Shown here one piece after another: positions 1 to 11,645 of a stretch of DNA of 64,000 bases. The position numbers were made by a program, and so were the translations under genes. Every line of letters begins with the position of its first letter. Position 1 is the first letter of the stretch. Below the pieces are notes generated by a model. It saw nothing but the letters and a program-made list of their open reading frames with translations, was not told the DNA's origin and ran no database searches. This DNA is from Certhia americana (lineage: Eukaryota > Chordata > Aves > Passeriformes > Certhiidae), in NCBI GenBank assembly GCA_018697195.1, contig CM031857.1, positions 63,510,305-63,574,304 on the forward strand. Direction: 5' to 3'.

Positions 1-2552
1 AAAACTCAAAATCAATTTGGTTTACAATGGTAATTAATTTCATTTGAACTTTATGTCAGATAAACTACCTGTTGAAAAGTGAAATATGAGTTGCAAACAA
101 AAGCTGCAACAGCACAACTTTTATTGTTTTCTGTAAAGAGATATTGCAAGTGTCTAACAGGTGCTTTCATCCACACACTGAAGATTACCAGATCGCTGCA
201 TTGCCAATGCTAAACATTTAGATCACAGAACTATTTGTGAACCTAACGGTATATTTGTGACTAATGAAACAAGAATACTGAATTCTTAGGTTATTCAAGG
301 TATATAATGCAGAAACAAAATGATTTCCCTGAACTTTCCTGGTGTTGACTGGATGTTTTAAGTGACCTTGCAACTGAAATCGCCCTAGGCATTTCCAATA
401 CATAATCACAAGATGGAGAAATCACACCTATTTCTATGCTGAACCATACAGATTCTTCATTAGCTCTCCCCAAAACATTAAAAGCCAGGTAGAGAGATGC
501 CTGTCTGCCTTAGAGATATTATGATGACTGAATACACACAAGTCTATTTGACCTGCACTGAGCCTCATCAGACAAATTAACCATCCATCAGCCTTCTCCA
601 GCCCTTCTTTTCAGCATTGCTTTCATGGAGCACCAGTGTTTTCTGCAGGCCGGACTTTTCACCCTCAGACCAATAAACCACGTAATGCCTTGTGTTTCTG
701 TATCTGGGGTGCTAGAATGTGTCAAAATAAAAGACTTAGAAACATCTTAAGAGACAAAATTGTATTACTTTCTGTACTGTTCATGGAAACAGAAGATGGA
801 ACAGTTCCATGGAATAATTTCTTGTAACATAGAATCTTGTGAATTTTTTTTTTTTTTTTTTGTGCCATGCAATATTTTGCAATGTCTTGTAAATATGTTA
901 TGATGGCATTTAAGTTTATATATTGGTGCTAAGATGACATTGTTTTATCACAAACCATTCCTTTATGGCCCTTGAATCTGAACACGTGATCTTGGTTACA
1001 CCTTTGTGAAGATGAATCCTTCATAATTATTGTTAGAATAGTGCCCTGAAGGGCTCTTATAAAGAGGTTAAGCACTTCAGACAAATTTATAACCTCAGCC
1101 TTGACCTCCAGATGTAACCATTTCCTTAAAATTAAGTAACTTACTTATTTTTTTAAAAAAAATCTATACTCTTTATAATTGCTGCTTTGCTTAGCAAATT
1201 TTTATTTGGTGATTAAATACTGAAATGAATTAATGGCTTTCACTTTGATAAATTATCTCATTTTGAGTGCATAGCTACATCATCTGGCATAGGCAAAAAA
1301 GTGATGGCAAACAATATGACTACTCAAAAAGTACTTGCATAGTGAAATTCAGTTTTTAGAAAATCATATCTATTTTGCCAGAGGCAGCATTGCAAAGACA
1401 GAGAAAAATTCATAAAAATAAAAATCCTGGAAGTAGAGAAATCACCTGTGAATATTGGCATTGCTTTCACAATTGTTTATAATACGTTATGATCTGAAAT
1501 GGTGATAACCATAGTAATTTTTACAAGGTCATGTTTCTTGTGAAAACCAGCTTAAAATGTGAATGCTAACATGACAGATAACTGGGTGCATATGTGTCTG
1601 AAAATACTGATAAAACTTGAACTGAACAAAAGTAGCATGTCCTGAATTCTCCAGCTGACAAGTGACATAAGACAGAACTGCAAGTCAGGAAAATGATCAC
1701 ATATTGTGCCTCTGTACACTGACTATTGAGATTTAGGAAAAATATTCTCTCAGAGTGGATAAATATCTTGATTGAAGGAAAAAATATTGGATGTGGGTGA
1801 AATCAGAATAATGTGTAAAGATAAACGTCAGGGGATGGCCTGGGACTTTGTAAGGTAATACATGAGGCTGCTCAGTGTGAGCAGTGTCACGGCAAGAACC
1901 AACATGAATTTCTGCCCAACATTCCTGGACCAGTAGGGATGCTCCTACAAGAAAAGCATGTCAAGACTGATTGAATGTATGACCAGAGGGGAGTGACTAT
2001 GTGAGGGAGTAAAGCAGTGAGTAAAGAGTGGAGTAAAAGCTCTAATCTTAGTTTTTAAATAAACTAACCCCAGGATCTTTAACCACTGGGGGTTGCCGTT
2101 TACTCTGTCCTTGTCTATGACAGATCCTTAATTCACCTTAGCTAATGAGACACCTACCTCATCATTATTTTCAATAGGTCAGAATGCTGTGCCCAACTGT
2201 CCTTTTTTTGACTACTCAAAACAACAGGTTCAGATATATCTGATGCAAGACAGACTGGTTGCACTTTTGGTGATATCATTACTCATTCAAATATATGAAA
2301 TCCATGAGCTTTGTAGCATTGAAACTGCTCACAGACTGAAAGAGAAGGCATCTGCCCCTTGCTGTAATTTATTAATTTCCAACAGAAATTAAAATTAAGA
2401 ACTTTTTAGGTATTTAATTCAGATAAGAATTTTCTGAAAAATCTGTGCTTGCCCAAAATGCAAAGCAATATTATTGTAATTTGAAATATGGTTAGATATA
2501 AAAAAATCTCGACTTGGGGGTGCTGGTAGACAACAAATTGAACATGATTTAG

Positions 2553-2596
<44 letters not shown>

Positions 2597-4434
2597 CAAC
2601 ATTTTACTCATTCAGAGCTTTCACTGGAGCTCAGGAACTGGCTGCTGCATGAAGAGCTGGTTCTTTGTAAGAGGGAAAATTATGCTTCTTGGATCTGGAC
2701 CAAAAATGGTCTTGAAAGGAATAGTAATTTTTCCATTTATTTTGCTGAATTAACATTAGACTCTTAAGCAGTGCTGATTTTAATTCAGTGTCTGTTGAAT
2801 TCTGTGTCCAATGAAGCATCTAAATGAGAATTCAGACTTGGTTTCGGGGTTTTAAAGAATAAATGTTGAGCTCTCAAGGCTCACAGTTTTAACACTTCTC
2901 CTGTCTTGTTTCATTCCAGTCAGTTATGTAGATTACCAACATCAAAATTGCTCACTTCTAGAATGTTCTTGCATAACTCAAAGAGGAAAAAAGCCAAAAC
3001 GTTGGCAACAAATGGTGCTATTGACACAGTAAGTGGCACTTGAATCACCGGGTGAGCACTAATTCAGAGAACATACATTATATGACATTTCTTTGGGGAT
3101 GTTTGCCCTTTATTGAAATGAAACAAGACTGTAATCATTGTTATTATCTTAAATGCATAAAGAAGGGTTAATTAAGGGCTTGATTCTAATTATATATCAG
3201 GTGCTTCAGAGAGCAACCCTTCAAATACTGAATAAGTGAGAGTAAATTGCCAACAGTATTGCTTCACTCTAACTTCTACAGTGATTCCACTTGACCAGTT
3301 GTGCTCAGAGTCTAGAATAAGGCTCTTGGTTTTATCACAGAGAAAGTTTTGTTCTAAAGGAACTAGGACACAAACTTATTTATGACCCAAAGTAAGCTGC
3401 TTATTGTTCTCTGAAATAAATGTCACCACTCTTTCCTTACTTATAGTGACACTCTACACTGGGAAATAGGTAGGGTGCAATTCAGTGTAATTTGATATGA
3501 AGTAATGCCATATTTCAGTAAATACACATAGTATACCTACTTCATGCACTTCTACTTTTGATTTTTTTTTTAAGAGTGCTTGTCATCTTCATGTTTAGAA
3601 ATCAAAAATTTATTTTTTTATAAAGTGGCATTTTTGGGGTATTAGTGATAACTACAAATATGCTATGTGTTATTTCTCCATCTATGGATGAAAATATCAC
3701 TAGGGTTCTGTAAATTTTAAAACAGGCAGCCAGAGAGTTAAATTGTATTTTTGTTCTAAGCTGAAGGTATGCACAGCAACATATAGCTTTATAATTTAAA
3801 ACTGCACATGCTAAAGATTAAAATGATCATAATAATACTTCTGTTTGCTGAAGGTATGTGTCCAGCTCCATATTATTGTGACTAAATATCCTTGTTGCAG
3901 CTGGATGATCTCAATGGCAGGTCTTAGATTTGGAACATGACACAAACACTTTTCTTAAATTAATCAAATGCATTTGATTTCTTGTTTTTAATTACTAGAT
4001 TTGTCAAGCATCAGTTTCATCATTTTGGAGAACCTTTGAAACAGATCACAAATACCATTGACATATTGTCATTACTATTAGGAGAAACTGCCTTCTGAAG
4101 TTGATGAGGTGAATAAGCCATATTTCCTGTGTTCCAATGTAATCCTTACAAATCTTCTGCATGTCAGGAGTCCTAACTGACTGCTAGTGAACACTGATTG
4201 AATCCACCTTTTCCTGAACTCTAATTTTCTTATCAATTGCTTCAGGTTCTGTATAGGCCAAATAAATCCCTTTGGATACAGTGGAACAATTTACAAGGAA
4301 ACAGGATATTTGTTTCACAGATCCTGCCATACACATAGAGATGAATGAGGTTACATATACGTATTTTTCAGAAATAGTAGCATATGCTCACTTACTGCAG
4401 AAAATTAAAAGTGAGAAAAAAGAAGTACCTTCTC
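1..4434. other. Non-coding AT-rich DNA, no gene seen
   Basis: No open frame longer than about 70 codons and no recognised repeat family is visible. The stretch holds an 18-nt T run at 844-861 and the (AT)n microsatellite listed separately. It reads as intergenic or intronic bird DNA. Confidence 0.6.
2555..2593. repeat. (AT)n microsatellite
   Basis: About 39 bases of uninterrupted alternating A and T, beginning after 'tagca' and ending before 'gggcaac'. Pure dinucleotide tracts of this length are usually length-polymorphic. Confidence 0.95.
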
Positions 4435-4507
4435 TCGGGTTTAGGAGTTGACTTGATAATCCTTGTGGAGCCCTTCTAAACCAGGAGAGTCTGTGTGATT
4501 CTATGGA
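4435..4507 (+). mobile_element. CR1 LINE, short 3'-tail fragment
   Basis: The segment reads 'ggagttgacttgataatcc', then 'tgtggagcccttctaa' and 'tgtgattctatgg'. This is the conserved terminal part of avian CR1 elements in sense orientation: a GACTTGATGATCC core, a CCTTCCAA-like block and an ATTCTATG-type tail. Only about 70 bp of the 3' end remains, so it is a severely 5'-truncated copy with no coding capacity. Confidence 0.65.
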
Positions 4508-5921
4508 ATTTGTAGTTAGCTGTGCTGCTATAGGTTGTATCTTCTTCTCTGTGGTAGAGTTTCCTTCTACTAGCTTTAGACAGACATTGTTTTACCATGT
4601 TCCATGCTGTTGATTATTCTATTTCTCTAACACCATCCCGGAAGCGAGGAAGGATACAGACAAAAACTTATGACTACTCTAATATATTTAAAGTTTTCCT
4701 ACTATCTGGTTATAAAGGATTCCTTCATGTTTCTTGTAACTGAGTTCTGTAGAACCACCCAGTACAGCATACTTTCTCTTTTCATGAGCATTCATAATGC
4801 ATTTATACTATGTTTGATTCTTTTGTAATTTGAGACAGTTTTCCTTTATTATTTTGAAAAAGGTTGCATGCTATATAAGGGGCAAATATTTAATCTGCAT
4901 TCTTATTCTTAGGGTCATTGCTTTGCTCTTTCTGCGAGTATGATGTAAATTAATCCAGATTGCAGAGATTTTGAAACTTAGAATGGAAAATTTAAGTTGA
5001 ATAACATCCCTGTGACCTCATTCTATGCCTGTTGTAAGTTTTATGGAGGATCCATCAGGGAAATATATTACAATCATACATCCCCTTCAAATAATTTCTA
5101 ACTGATAAATCATCCCAGAGCCCCAGACGTGCAATCTGATCAGAAAATAGATGTGGAATTTTAGGGTTGAGATTCTAAAAGGTCAGTGGAGTATAAGTGC
5201 AGTAATAGTGGCAGTTGCTAATATCATCAGTAAGTGAAGGCTTTTCAAATAACCTAATTTTAATATTTATCTAAACCAAACAGTAGAAAATTGCATGGAG
5301 AAGTACAAATCCTATTGTCTAGTTACCACTTTCTTACAAAAGGAAATATAATTTATCATTCCATGAAAAATTTCTAAACAAGAGTAGACCCATTTTTATA
5401 CACTTCCATTAACAAGCATGGGGGGGGAAGGAAAAAAAAAAGCTAGCTTGCTCATAAAAATGAAAATTTCTGACATATCACTTTTCCCCAGGAAAATTTT
5501 AACAGCTTCTGTTGCAAAGTGCTGCTAGAGACTGACCACAATATATAATTAGCATGAAAGGATCAGAAACTTGCTTTGTTTTATCCCTCTTTAGAACAAC
5601 ATATGTCTGTTAATTTAGATGAGAACTCAATATTTAGTTGAGTAAATTCATGTAGACCCAAGGTAGCCCTAACAGCAGTGTTTTTGTCAAAATTGCAGGC
5701 AAATAGGGGGGTGTGATAACAGCTTCAGAGCCTTCAGCTACAGTTTTTCTGCAGACTGTGCTCTTCTGGGGTAGCTTCATCCCCAGACCTTCCAGAATGC
5801 AAGTACTTTGAGAGACATCGATTACAGGTTGACATCCTCTCAGTGGAGAGCAGATCACGCAGGAGCTCATGTAGACAGTTTATATGAACAGCTGAGTAGG
5901 TAACTAGCATATGAAGTCATA
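4508..5921. other. Non-coding DNA, no gene seen
   Basis: Unique-looking AT-rich DNA with a purine run (G8 then A-rich) at 5420-5441. The minus-strand 78-codon open frame at 5634-5870 lies in a locally less AT-rich patch next to the LTR and matches no family I recognise. I do not call it a gene. Confidence 0.5.
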
Positions 5922-6799
5922 TGGGGTTTATGTGGCAAGATTTTGGTAGCAGGCTGCAAGTGCAATTTCTGTGAGGTGATGCCAGAACCTTTCCCTGTGT
6001 CTGGTAGAGTCCATGCTCATTGACTCACTCTAAGACAGACCTGCTGGCCAAGGCCAAGCCCATCAGTGACTGTCACAGTGCCTCTGGGAAAACAGAGCTA
6101 AGAAGGAAGAAAAACTACTGTAAAACAACACCTACAATAGAGTAGTGAGAATGTGGAGAGGAACAACTCTGCAGACACCAAGGTCAGTGAAGGAGAGGGA
6201 GGTGTTCCAGCACCAAACAGAGATTCTCCCGCAGCCTGTGGTGTAGACCATGCTGAGTCAGCTGTGCCTCTGCAGCCCATGGAGGTCCACAGGGCAGAAG
6301 AGATCCACTCACAATCTGTGGTGAAGACGCCACGCTGGAGCTGTTGGATGTCTGAAGGAAGCTGTGACTCCACACAGCACCGACACTGGAGCAGGCTCCT
6401 GAAGGACCTGTGTACCCTAGGAAAACAGGAGCCCATGGTGGGAAAGAGCATAAGGTGTCCTCTCTCTGAGGAGGAAGCAGCAGCAGAGACAACATTTGAT
6501 GAACTGACTGGAACCCATTTCCTGTCCTCTGAGTGCCTGGGGGAGGCAGGAAGAAAATTGGAAAGAAGGAAGGGGTGAGTTAGAGTGTTTTAAAATGTGG
6601 GTTTATTTCTTATTGCACTCCTCTAATTTGATTGGTAATGAATCAAGTTAATTCCCCCAAGTGGAGTCTGTTTTGCTTGTGGTCATAAATGCTGAATGAT
6701 CTCCGTGTCCTTATCTCAGCCCATGGAGCATTTTGTCGTGTTTCTCTCCCCTGTCAGACAGAGGAGGTGGAACAATAGAGCCAGGGTCAATCCACCACA
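5922..6799 (+). mobile_element. ERVL-like solo LTR, degenerate
   Basis: An 878-bp block beginning TGGGGTTTATGTGGCAAG and ending in a tract around 'gggtcaatccaccaca'. Landmarks in order match a long avian ERVL-type LTR I recognise: 'ggccaaggccaagcccatcag' near 6049, 'caactctgcagacacca' near 6163, 'ccacgctggag' near 6329, a poly-A-signal region now AATGAA at 6637-6642, and 'gtgtccttatctc' near 6704. The flanks are TCATA (5917-5921) and TAATA (6800-6804), which agree at 4 of 5 positions and fit a decayed 5-bp target duplication. No gag or pol lies on either side, so it is a solo LTR. The 141-codon plus-strand open frame inside it is incidental. Confidence 0.75.
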
Positions 6800-8604
6800 T
6801 AATAAAGGAGGTATGTAGTCTTTCAGGACAGAAACCAGAGACAGTCTTTCAACAGAGCAAACATTTACCTTCTTTCCTGTCCTCTAACTACTGAAAAATG
6901 TTTCCCTCACGGAATTGAGTAATTTAAAATAGTCTTCTTTTCCAAAATTCAAAATTGTGTTAGATGAGGGAATCAAGTCTAGAAAAGTTCTATGCATTAA
7001 ATAATTTCCATCAAGCTTACAGACCTTTCACAAATAGTTTGGTGTAATACAAATCCCAAAAGTTTTAAAATGAATAAAAGAATTCTTTGCAAGAGGCAAA
7101 AATTACTGATCAACTCAGAATGAGCATCACATATTTTAAGACTGATCAAAGACACAGCAGCAAGTATAATATCCGCTCTTTAAAAGATTAAACTCTTCCG
7201 TGCAAAGATATTTTAATTAGAAAGTTTCTGGGATTGCTTTGTAAAATATCACTGCATAACTTGAAAATTTACAAAATAAATTAGAAGTGTGATTAGGAAG
7301 CAAAGTAGAATAAAAATTTCATAAAAGTAACTCGAAAGAAAAGCAATAAATTTTGGGTTTTATTAAAAAAAAAAAAAAAAAAAAAGAACAGGAACAATGT
7401 CAGAAGCTAGTGAATATGGCATATAATTCACCATGGAGAACAGAAGGAAAAATAGGAATCCAAAGTGGAATGCATATCAGAAAACTTGAGACATTTGTGT
7501 TGCAGTATGTACACTTGCATTACTCATCTTACCTATTTCAGTAGTCATTACAGAAAAACAGGTATTCTAGACTGCCATTAAACTCAACTCAACATATCTG
7601 TTTAATGATTCAATCATTGTAGTTGGTGAGATATCTTCAGGAACATATGATATAATTTTCTTGAGTAAGACAAAGATCATGTATTCACTGTGTAGAAAAA
7701 TAATTGCAAATGCTTAAAAACTATATCTGCATGAGTGGAGATTTAGTCTTCTTGAATCTGGCATCCATCTATACTGACTGATGGAGCAGGGAGCAAAAAT
7801 AAAGTGACAGATGCCTACGTAGCCTCAGGTAAGCTTAGCATAACCTTGTTTTGAAGACTGATACTACAGAGAACAAGCTGATTTTCAAAAAGGTGATTGT
7901 GGGATTATGTGATACCTTTGCAGTTAGAAAGATGTTTCTATATATGGGGGCAGGATTCTGTTCCACAAAAAATTATTTATAGTTAAGAGGATCCAAATCT
8001 GCATGGAAGGGAAAGGAGACGTCCTCCTGTAGCTACAGTTGTGTCAGTTGCTAGTAGCTGTAGCACAGTTAATCTAAAGCAGTATTAGATACCTTTATTT
8101 AGACAGTTCTACTCTCTGAGTGACTACCCATGGGTAGAAAGCTGAAAGTTTTTGTTGACTAGTGTAGACCTATAATGGCATAATGTAGGCATTTTAGCAC
8201 TGCTGAGCATCCTATTTAGACTATAGATGATACAAACAAATGAAGGTTTTCTAGGTTTTCTACATCTTCTATCTGATCTCTACCTCAACCAGATGAATAT
8301 GTTGCATGACATCCAATGCCCACATTTATCAATTGAATCACACTGTAGATGCTTTAGTTCCCATTGACAGTATTGTAAATGTAGGGATCAATTCATTAGT
8401 CCATTCATATTTTTCTAGGGCAAATGGACATGTCCTTGGGTACCTGACATACCATCCTAGAAGGTTTCTGCAAGCTGTATGTTGAATCTGCTGAAAACTT
8501 GGCTGCCTTGGGTGCCCTGAGGATGACTAAAATGCTGTGTCAGTACCCAGACTGCTGAGTGTGAGTAGCTCTAATCAAGCTGCATTAATGATGAGAAAAT
8601 GGAT
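6800..8604. other. Non-coding DNA, no gene seen
   Basis: AT-rich unique DNA between an LTR and a CR1 copy. It contains a 21-nt A run at 7365-7385 and no credible coding frame. Confidence 0.55.
7365..7385. repeat. Poly(A) run, 21 nt
   Basis: Uninterrupted A21 between 'ttttatt' and 'gaacagg'. No recognised retroelement body precedes it, so it is a simple repeat rather than a clear insertion tail. Confidence 0.9.
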
Positions 8605-9318
8605 GTACATACAGACTGGGGAATGAGACACTGGAGACTAGCACTGAGGAAAGGGAGCTGGGGATTCTAATTGACAGCATGCTGAGCATGAGTCAGCAGT
8701 GCCTTGATGCCAGGAGGGCCAACCCTGTCCTGGACTGCATCAGGCTTAGCATCACCAGCCGGGTGAGGGAGGTGATTGTCCTGCTCTGCTCTGCACTGGG
8801 GCAGCCTCACCTCGAGTGCTGGGGGCTGGTTGGTGCACCACAATACAAAAACATCCATAGCTTTTAGAGAGTGTCCAGTGGAGGGCTACAAAGATGGTAA
8901 AGGGTCTAGAAGAAAAGTCAGTCTGAGGTCACTTGGTCTGTTAAGCTTGGAGAAGAGTAGGCTTAGGGGATACCTCATACCTATACACAACATCCTCACT
9001 AGAGAAAGCAAAGGATCAGACACCCATCTCTTCTTTCTGGTGACCAGTGGCAGGAAATTTTCCCACAGAATAGCATGAAGCTGTGTCAGGAAGATTTAGA
9101 TTCAATGTTAGAAAATGGTTTCCCATCCAGAGGGTGGCTGGCTAGTGAAAAATGTTCCCCAGGGAAGTGGGCACAGCTCCAAGCCTGAGTCAAGAGGCAT
9201 TCATAAAATGTTCTCAAGCCCGCTATGTGATTTTTGGGGTTGCCCTGTGTAGGTCCAGGAGTTGGACTTGATGATCCATGTAGGTCCCTTCCAATTCAGG
9301 ATATTCCATGGGTCTATT
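8605..9318 (+). mobile_element. CR1 LINE, sense, 5'-truncated 3' end
   Basis: Begins at 'catacagactggggaatgag' and ends at 'gatattccatgggtct', the CR1 3' terminus. Its first third still shows the C-terminal part of the CR1 RT protein in frame: 'MSQQCLDARRANPVLDCIRL' at 8688, then 'VREVIVLLCSALGQPHLE' with stops and shifts after it. Further on are the standard late-CR1 blocks: a 'LGLLSLEKSRLRG' frame near 8930, 'cccagggaagtgg' near 9157 and 'gttggacttgatgatcc' near 9261. About 710 bp of a parental element several kilobases long survives. The copy is frameshifted and non-autonomous. Confidence 0.9.
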
Positions 9319-10559
9319 TTTGTATGAAAGCTTGGATCCACAATCAGAAATGTAGTTTACCTGGCACAGAATCTTGTCTGTGACTCATTTGTCCAGACAG
9401 GCAGTTTGGTGTCACCTGAGAGAATCCCAAATGCATGAGATCACTCCATGGTACTAACAGATACAGCAGAATACCTTTGAGAGAGTCATAATCTATTGAA
9501 GTGGCAGACAGAGGCTAGGCAGGTTTTTTGAGGAAATCTCAATCTGAAAAAAAATTTTATATGTAAGAAACCACGTAATGCTGAGAGCTCTACTATGTAC
9601 CTAATTTTTTCATATTTCCATCACCCTTTGTTCTAATAGTACCACATTAAAAGCTAATAAAATTGTGAAACTAAAAATAATTGTGAAATGAAATAGTGCT
9701 GAGTACAGACAATAATGAAAAGCACTGTTGCATCAGGAGTGGAAGAAAGATTGTGGCAGCTCCCTTCAGAAAATTTCTTTGAATGGCTCTCTCGTGAAAG
9801 AAACCATGTGACTAACATTGACACATTTCCTTAAAACAAAGAAAAATATACTAATATCTCAATTTAAATTAAGATTTCATCTTAGTTTAATAAGTGACGT
9901 TTAGAATTTTGCCATTGACTTCAGCAGGTATAGAAATCAGCAAGAGACAAACAATTCTGAATACCAAAGAAAGTGCTGGTATTAAAAGTGTCACTATTGT
10001 GGTCTTCTGCAGTGCTGCTGTTGCTGCTGCTGAAGGATTTGTGCATGAATATGAGTATTCCTTGGGCACACATAATGGGCACACATAGAAAAAGTAGGAA
10101 GAGGATGTTAGCACCATGACTTGAGTGTCTATCCTTAAGATGGTGCATGACTCGTGGTCTGGTGGTTCAAGAGTTTGCCCAGTTTTCACTATGCAAAGAA
10201 TCATTACAATTGGGTTTGGTTTTGCTCTCACTCTGCTGCCATATATAGTTGATCAATTTCAAGGGTAAAGACTTTATCTTCCAAAATCCCCAATGATGTT
10301 ATGTACTTGATTTGGCATAATCTGATGCAAATTGAAGGGTAGTGACAAGAGACAAAATGAGGAATATGGGATCATGGAGCTTTTTTCTAAAGCAAATGTG
10401 TCTTAAATATGATGTATGCTATGGGTATGTTTTTCTATCTTCCTTTATGTCTAGCATTATATTCCTTTAGTGGATGTGTTGATGTATTTAAATTGAAAAA
10501 AAGAAGTCTGTTCTCAGCAGAGATTGTAAGAAGAAGAGAAATTTTTGTTTTGAGCCTGA
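9319..10559. other. Non-coding DNA, no gene seen
   Basis: Unique AT-rich DNA with a short CTG-type triplet run at 10013-10032. Two overlapping minus-strand frames (up to 114 codons, 9887-10231) cross it; neither resembles a known protein and both look incidental. Confidence 0.5.
10013..10032. repeat. Short CTG/TGC triplet repeat
   Basis: Six TGC-type triplets with one interruption (TTG), inside otherwise unique sequence. Confidence 0.8.
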
Positions 10560-10564
10560 GCAGG
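10560..10564. repeat. Target-site duplication, left copy (GCAGG)
   Basis: Identical to 11218-11222, immediately outside the TG...CA ends of the LTR. Confidence 0.85.
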
Positions 10565-11217
10565 TGTCCTGGTTTAGGGCAAATTTGGGAAGAAACCTCT
10601 GAGTGGGGTCCCTCAAGAAAGCAAATCCAACCGGCCCCTCCCCCAGCTGGTTTGGGAAAAAAGATTTCCTTGGAGGAAAGTGGAAAAAAATGTTTATTTA
10701 AAAAGCAAAGCACTCCCCAGCACAACAAATGAGCAATACTGAACAACTAGATCTCTCTCCGCTCCGCAGAGATGCTGAATTCACAAAGTCTCTCCCATGG
10801 GCTGTAACTCGGCTCACTCCATTGTTCTCAGTCCCTCCATGCTGGGAAATGCCGGGCCCAGGCCAGGCCCGGTGGGACACGGCTCTGAGCTCCTGGGGCT
10901 CCCCTGGGTTTGAGTCAAGAGCAGGTTCAAACAGTTCCAAGGAAAAGGAAGGAAAAACCACAGTCTGGAGAATGTCTCTGCTTCCGCTAGCCAAAAACTA
11001 ACCAAAAGCAAAGGAGAGCTCTCTCCCACTGTCCACACTGCAGACAGCACAGGCTGTGTGAAGGAAAGCTGAAAACTCTGATCTTTATGTTATGAAAACA
11101 ACCACCTCAGACATTCCACTGCTTCTCCTTCACTCTCAGATCCAGTTTTAAAGGTGCAAAACTTATTTCTGAGCTAAACAGACTAATGGGGATACAATTC
11201 AGCATCAACCCAAGACA
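10565..11217 (-). mobile_element. Endogenous retrovirus solo LTR, 653 bp, with perfect 5-bp target duplication
   Basis: On the plus strand the block runs from TGTCCTGGTTTAGGGC to CAACCCAAGACA. Read on the minus strand it starts TGTCTTGGGTTG and ends AACCAGGACA, giving the TG...CA ends of an LTR. It is flanked by identical GCAGG at 10560-10564 and 11218-11222, which marks integration and fixes both boundaries. A minus-strand AATAAA lies at 10693-10698, near the 3' end of the LTR, which sets the orientation. The interior at 10780-10930 is much richer in G+C than the surroundings. No viral genes adjoin it. A 5-bp duplication fits ERVL-like or some class I elements. I recognise the sequence type from songbird genomes but cannot give a family name. 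Confidence 0.88.
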
Positions 11218-11222
11218 GCAGG
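11218..11222. repeat. Target-site duplication, right copy (GCAGG)
   Basis: Matches 10560-10564 at all five bases. Retroviral integrase makes such duplications. Confidence 0.85.
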
Positions 11223-11439
11223 AAAATCTGGAGCTGGGCTACTTAGAAAAAGAGGAAAGGCATGCACAACAGTTTGCATATTCACTGAATATGGTTTGTG
11301 AGACATTTATAGAAGTGGAAGTGAGGAAGAGGAGGTTGGGTTCAGTTCAGTTTCCTACAGAGGCCACTGCTTCTGGAGAGTCTGTCAAGACCAGAAGCCT
11401 AGATGCCAGCAACTGCTGCAGAAGGCCATGGGTTTCCTG

Positions 11440-11645
11440 TAGCTCATAGAAGCACAGAATTATAAAATGGTTTTGGTTGGAAGAGATCTTAAAGATCATC
11501 CAGTTCCAACCACTCTGCCATGGGCCAGGATGGCACCCACTAGACCAAGTTGCTCAAAGCCTCACCCAAACTGGCCTTCAACATTTATTTCCACTGATAA
11601 TTCATCTGCAAATTCTCTGGGCAAACTATGCCAGATCCCATGACA
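11440..11645 (-). mobile_element. CR1 LINE 3' tail, antisense
   Basis: Starts with 'tcatagaagcacagaattat', a degraded CATAGAAT tail, followed by 'ttggttggaagagatctta', 'aaagatcatccagttccaac', 'ccatgggccaggatggcacc' and 'actagaccaagttgctcaaa'. This is the complement of the last ~200 bp of a CR1. Homology fades after 'ctctgggcaaactatgccag'. No coding sequence is retained. Confidence 0.88.

Noticed and set aside
6153..6578. 141-codon plus-strand open frame
   Set aside because: It lies wholly inside the ERVL-like LTR at 5922-6799; the non-coding LTR explains the sequence, and opposite-strand frames overlap it.
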